Source of the DNA: Nitrospiria bacterium
GTDB taxonomy: Bacteria > Nitrospirota > Nitrospiria > Nitrospirales > UBA8639
Direction of reading: 5' to 3'
Assembly (NCBI GenBank): GCA_030430725.1
Contig: JAUIKP010000146.1
Location: 1-7,545, forward strand
Length of the DNA stretch: 7,545 nt
A program made the translations under genes and the position numbers. This document shows, one piece after another, positions 4,824 through 7,545 of this stretch (the first letter of the stretch is position 1; the number at the start of each line of letters is the position of its first letter). Below the pieces are notes generated by a model. The model ran no database searches, was not told the origin of the DNA, and saw only the letters and a list, made by a program, of their open reading frames with translations.

Positions 4824-6353
4824 ATGGCTCTTTCCCTTTCTGAATGTGAGTCCATTACCAGGGAATTACGCAAGGCTCTGGTCGGAGGGTTCGTCCAGAA
4901 AATCCACCAACCCCGGGACTTGACCTTAACCCTCGATATTCGCGCCCAGGGACAGACGAGCCACTTACTTGTGTGCGTGGAGCCCCGGTTTGCCCGCCTG
5001 CATCTGACTTCTCAAAAGTTTGAGAATCCGCCGACTCCCCCACCCTTCTGTGCCTTTCTGCGTTCTCATGTGGAAGGTGGACGCATTGCGGAGATCAGCC
5101 AAGAGCCGGGAGACCGGATTGTGTATATCACCATAGCAAAAGCCGGACAGATGTCTGTTTTGGTGATTGCGTTGACCGGGAATCAGGCGAATGTGCATGT
5201 CCTCAATGAGAAAAAACTGGTCTTGAGATCCTTACGGGATTCCCGTTTGAAGGTAGGAGAGCGCTATACGCCTCCAATGTTTAAGCCGGTGCCCTTCCAA
5301 AAGGCTCTCCCTCCTTCCACCATGGATGGACGGATCCCTCAGGACGAGAGTGTTATCAGCCAGGAAGGGAAAATTCGTGAACCGCTTTCTGAAGCTGCCA
5401 CTCAAGAGACAGGTAGCTTTGGCGAAATGTTTCCGGTGTCGGCGGAATTGGAAGCCCGGTATGGGCAGCGAGAAGAGAAGGAAGGCCGGGATACCATCCT
5501 TGAACAGCAACTTGCGCAGGCTCGAAAAGCACTCAAACGGGCCAAACGAAAAATTCAGGCGCTACAGGAAGATTTCAAAAAGACCGAGCGGTTTCGGGAA
5601 TATGCCCGATATGGAGAACTATTGAAAAGTCATCTCCATGAGATCAAAAAGGGACAAGAGACCATCACCATGGTTGATTATTATGATCCGGCCCTGCCTA
5701 CCCTGACGCTCCCTCTTGACCCCGCTAAAGATGCGGTATGGAATATGGAAGATTACTTTCGGAAATATCATAAATACATCGGGGCTCAGGAACATCTCCA
5801 ACCCCGTATGGACGAGGCCCACAAGGAGGTGGCCCGATTGGAGGGGAAATTGGCTCAGTTGGAACAAGGGATTGTGGATCCTGAAAGTTTACCAAGAACG
5901 AAGAAAAAAACAGATTCCCCGATTCCCCAGGGGACGCGGGTATCCAAAGGCCGACCGGCTCCAGCTCAGGGCTACCGGACCTATACCTCTGCCGATGGGC
6001 TTCCTATTTTAGTCGGGAAAACGGCAAAGGATAATGATCATCTGACATTGAAGGTCGCCAATCCGGATGATCTCTGGCTTCATGCTCGAGGGACACCGGG
6101 TTCGCACGTGGTTGTCCGGTTGGAAAAAGGGACCACTGTGCCTCCGGAGACATTAAAGGATGCGGCGACGTTGACCCTGTGGTTTAGTGATTTGCGAAAA
6201 AGCGGGAAAGGCGAAGTGATATATACGTTACGGAAATTCGTCAGGAAAGGCAAAGGCTTCAAGCCCGGTTCCGTGACAGTGGAGCGAGAGAAGTCCCTCT
6301 GGATTGAAGTAAAAGAAGATCGACTGAATCGGTTGAAAGGCGGCACCTACTAG
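4824..6353 (+). CDS. NFACT family protein (RqcH/Rqc2/FbpA-like ribosome quality-control factor)
   Basis: This 509-residue protein belongs to the NFACT family, whose bacterial member RqcH binds stalled 50S subunits and recruits tRNA-Ala to add alanine tails that mark the nascent chain for degradation. Residues 1-150 form the NFACT-N domain, beginning with the family-like MALSLSECESITRELRKALV and containing GDR (96-98), which falls on the D97/R98 pair needed for tailing in B. subtilis RqcH. Residues 225-350 are charged and helical, the coiled-coil middle. Residues 390-500 are the NFACT-R/DUF814 domain, with LVGKTAKDNDHLTLK (396-410), DDLWLHARGTPGSHVVVR (415-432) and the tail KGFKPGSV (477-484). 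At 509 residues it is shorter than the usual 550-570. Residues 150-225 are low in conserved features and I cannot see a helix-hairpin-helix there. The start fits the family, although no Shine-Dalgarno sequence precedes it. An adhesin role (FbpA) is less likely. Confidence 0.92.
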   Translation: MALSLSECESITRELRKALVGGFVQKIHQPRDLTLTLDIRAQGQTSHLLVCVEPRFARLHLTSQKFENPPTPPPFCAFLRSHVEGGRIAEISQEPGDRIVYITIAKAGQMSVLVIALTGNQANVHVLNEKKLVLRSLRDSRLKVGERYTPPMFKPVPFQKALPPSTMDGRIPQDESVISQEGKIREPLSEAATQETGSFGEMFPVSAELEARYGQREEKEGRDTILEQQLAQARKALKRAKRKIQALQEDFKKTERFREYARYGELLKSHLHEIKKGQETITMVDYYDPALPTLTLPLDPAKDAVWNMEDYFRKYHKYIGAQEHLQPRMDEAHKEVARLEGKLAQLEQGIVDPESLPRTKKKTDSPIPQGTRVSKGRPAPAQGYRTYTSADGLPILVGKTAKDNDHLTLKVANPDDLWLHARGTPGSHVVVRLEKGTTVPPETLKDAATLTLWFSDLRKSGKGEVIYTLRKFVRKGKGFKPGSVTVEREKSLWIEVKEDRLNRLKGGTY

Positions 6354-6378
6354 AATTTTTCTTTGTTGGTAAAAATTC
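6353..6378 (+). repeat. AT-rich inverted repeat at the NFACT stop codon
   Basis: GAATTTTT (6353-6360) and AAAAATTC (6371-6378) pair perfectly over 8 bp with a 10-nt loop. The first base is the last base of the TAG stop. The stem has almost no GC and no T-run follows, so it is a poor terminator, but it could protect the mRNA 3' end. Confidence 0.35.
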
Positions 6379-6736
6379 GAACACGATTAGGCAGATGAAG
6401 CCCAATGAACGATTTAAAAAAGACAAATGGAACAAGGATTGAGGGACCATAAACGGATAGAAGCGAAGGTTCAGGCCGGAAACACGAGGACGAAATGACG
6501 GCTTTTTCCAAGCTCCAGAAAAATCCCGGAATGCGAAGACAATGGCGACGTGAATACCGCTGTAATGGACAAAAGGGCTTTATGGGCCAAGGGATAATCT
6601 TGGAGGTACGGATGGGGTCGCAACAGAAACTTACTCCGGCAATATAAAAAACTGAATGAGCCTGCCGATGTTGTAACCGACTGAACGACGGGACCTTGTG
6701 TTATTGATAACGAATTGGGTGAGTTGGTTACTTGGG
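6379..6736. other. Convergent intergenic region, no gene recognised, contains nested inverted repeats
   Basis: No reading frame here has both a plausible start and a recognisable product. Translated stretches on both strands are short or of unlikely composition. The right part holds a large imperfect hairpin at 6673-6731 with a smaller one inside, and a third dyad lies just beyond at 6744-6759. The region separates the converging NFACT and DsbA-like genes, so transcription from both sides should end here. A decayed gene or a small RNA is possible but not shown. Confidence 0.5.
6673..6731. repeat. Long-range inverted repeat with a nested dyad
   Basis: GTAACCGACT (6673-6682) pairs with AGTTGGTTAC (6722-6731) over 10 bp with one G-U pair. 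The 39-nt loop contains GTTAT (6700-6704) and ATAAC (6707-6711), a second perfect 5-bp dyad with a 2-nt centre. The nested layout suggests a folded RNA or a small mobile-element remnant, but neither a T-run nor a target duplication is visible. Confidence 0.38.
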
Positions 6737-6759
6737 AAAAGTTCACTCACGAGTGAGTG
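6737..6759 (-). terminator. Possible intrinsic terminator of the DsbA-like gene
   Basis: On the minus strand, 27 nt beyond the DsbA-like stop codon, CACTCAC and GTGAGTG (arms at 6753-6759 and 6744-6750) are perfect 7-bp inverted arms around two bases. They fold as a 6-bp stem with a CTCG loop, followed by AAC and TTTT (6737-6740). Position and shape suit a terminator. As a 16-bp palindrome it could also be an operator, but no promoter lies nearby. Confidence 0.42.
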
Positions 6760-6786
6760 GATGAATCAAACATCCTCCATAAAGGC

Positions 6787-7392
6787 CTAAGGCAAACGAT
6801 CGGGAAAATGTTCATCAGATTTAGGGGAAGCATCAGCCTTCGACGCATGATCACTGAGGAGCTGCTGGATGATGGCTTGAAATGTAGCCAGCGGTTGGGC
6901 GCCACGGATAATCGTACAGGTTATTGAATCTCCGGAACCACTTTTCCCGACAAAGAATGATGGGGTTCCGCTAATTCCTGCAGCTTGGCCATCAGCAACG
7001 TCCTTCTGAATAGCCACTTGGTATTTCCCGCTATCTAAGCATTCCTCGAACCTCGTGGAATCCAGTCCGAGTTCTCCCGCATATTGTTTTAAAGAGGGAA
7101 CCATGAGATCATTTTGTCTTTCAAATAAGACATCATGCATCTCCCAGTATTTATTGAACTCTGCGGCGCAGCGCGCGCTTTCGTGCGCCTTTTCTGCCTG
7201 TTGGTGAATACTGCTTAAAGGAAAATCTCTGAATACATACCGAACTTTTCCTGTATCGATATACTCACGTTGAATGGCAGGAAACACAAATAACGAAAAC
7301 CGTCGACAAAAGGGACATTGATAGTCTGAGAATTCCACGATCGTCACCGGCGCATCGATTTCCCCCAGTACCGCCCCCCCGCTCACACCCAC
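6787..7392 (-). CDS. DsbA-like thioredoxin-fold protein, C-terminal part of a frameshifted gene
   Basis: The 201-residue frame is a DsbA/Thioredoxin_4-type oxidoreductase domain that makes or rearranges disulfides in exported proteins. VTIVEFSDYQCPFCRRF (16-32) carries the redox motif C26-P-F-C29. YVFRDFPL (52-59) and the cis-proline loop GISGTPSFFVG (139-149, with P144) are intact, and C75 and C118 are extra cysteines at positions often conserved in this family. The end, TFQAIIQQLL (about 170-180), is the usual last helix, followed by a polar tail. The first possible start in this frame is GTG at 7392, with no ribosome binding site and no signal peptide. The frame is open back to a TAA at 7447-7449. 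The adjacent frame upstream encodes the family's usual coiled N-terminal part, so I infer one gene broken by a -1 shift between about 7393 and 7446. The catalytic domain itself is complete. Confidence 0.85.
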   Translation of the reverse strand: MGVSGGAVLGEIDAPVTIVEFSDYQCPFCRRFSLFVFPAIQREYIDTGKVRYVFRDFPLSSIHQQAEKAHESARCAAEFNKYWEMHDVLFERQNDLMVPSLKQYAGELGLDSTRFEECLDSGKYQVAIQKDVADGQAAGISGTPSFFVGKSGSGDSITCTIIRGAQPLATFQAIIQQLLSDHASKADASPKSDEHFPDRLP

Positions 7393-7545
7393 AATGCCTG
7401 TATTTTTTCCGGTCTTTGCCGTTTTGTCACACTCTGAAGGATGCTCTTAATTTCAGCAAGATCCTTTTTTACCTGCTCCATATCCTCACGAAGAACTTGG
7501 ACATCTTCTTCAATCCCGGCCTGACCCAGTACAGGATTGATCAAA
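7383..7545 (-). pseudogene. N-terminal coiled-coil part of the DsbA-like gene, in another frame, cut by the window edge
   Basis: A minus-strand frame is open from the right edge (7544) to a TGA at 7383-7385. It encodes charged helical sequence, VLREDMEQVKKDLAEIKSIL followed by QSVTKRQRPEK, the kind of linker helix that precedes the thioredoxin domain in many exported DsbA-like proteins. It then turns into a meaningless tail and stops, while the neighbouring frame picks up the domain. The crossover can be placed at six A (7403-7408 as T on the plus strand): one more A would give PEKNTGIVGVSGG and restore a single protein. The true start and any signal peptide lie beyond the window. An internal ATG at 7479-7481 has a GAGG too close to it to be a good start. 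Confidence 0.6.

Noticed and set aside
6471..6746. Minus-strand 91-codon frame in the convergent gap
   Set aside because: It has a serine- and leucine-rich composition without motifs, has no ribosome binding site and overlaps the nested inverted repeats.
1..7545. A new defence or multi-gene system
   Set aside because: All long frames belong to known housekeeping or transport families, and no operon links unknown genes together.

Overview
The window reads as an ordinary chromosomal stretch of a Gram-negative-type bacterium with medium GC. The protein style (a half-length TauE/SafE protein, a compact NFACT protein, a DsbA-like protein with a coiled N-terminus, and a small coiled-coil/membrane protein) is reminiscent of Nitrospira-like bacteria. 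That placement is inference from memory of the families, not from a search, and is weak.

Layout, left to right. Positions 1-161 (minus) hold the middle of a WrbA-type flavoprotein reading frame that lacks its N-terminal half and runs off the left edge; it looks like a decayed gene. Positions 212-553 (minus) encode a 113-residue coiled-coil protein with a C-terminal membrane anchor, with a clear sigma70-like promoter at 607-635 whose spacer contains a dyad. Positions 779-2755 (minus) encode a full CPA2 monovalent cation:proton antiporter with an RCK/TrkA regulatory tail. Positions 3096-3455 (minus) encode a half-length TauE/SafE permease. A 356-base divergent gap with a perfect 9-bp dyad separates it from a plus-strand pair: a class I SAM-dependent methyltransferase (3812-4669) and an NFACT/RqcH-family protein (4824-6353). 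A convergent gap of 433 bases, rich in inverted repeats, follows. Last is a minus-strand DsbA-like thioredoxin-fold gene (6787-7392) whose N-terminal coiled-coil part is in another frame (7383 to the right edge). The gene therefore carries an apparent -1 frameshift near a run of six A and is cut by the window end.

The genes do not form an obvious single pathway. The antiporter and TauE/SafE protein are membrane transporters, the NFACT protein belongs to ribosome-associated quality control, and the DsbA-like protein acts on disulfides in the envelope. I see no CRISPR array, tRNA, rRNA, transposase or defence operon. The most notable signals are the two damaged genes at the edges and several strong dyads in the intergenic regions, two of them placed where a regulator or terminator would be expected. 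I found no convincing new multi-gene system.
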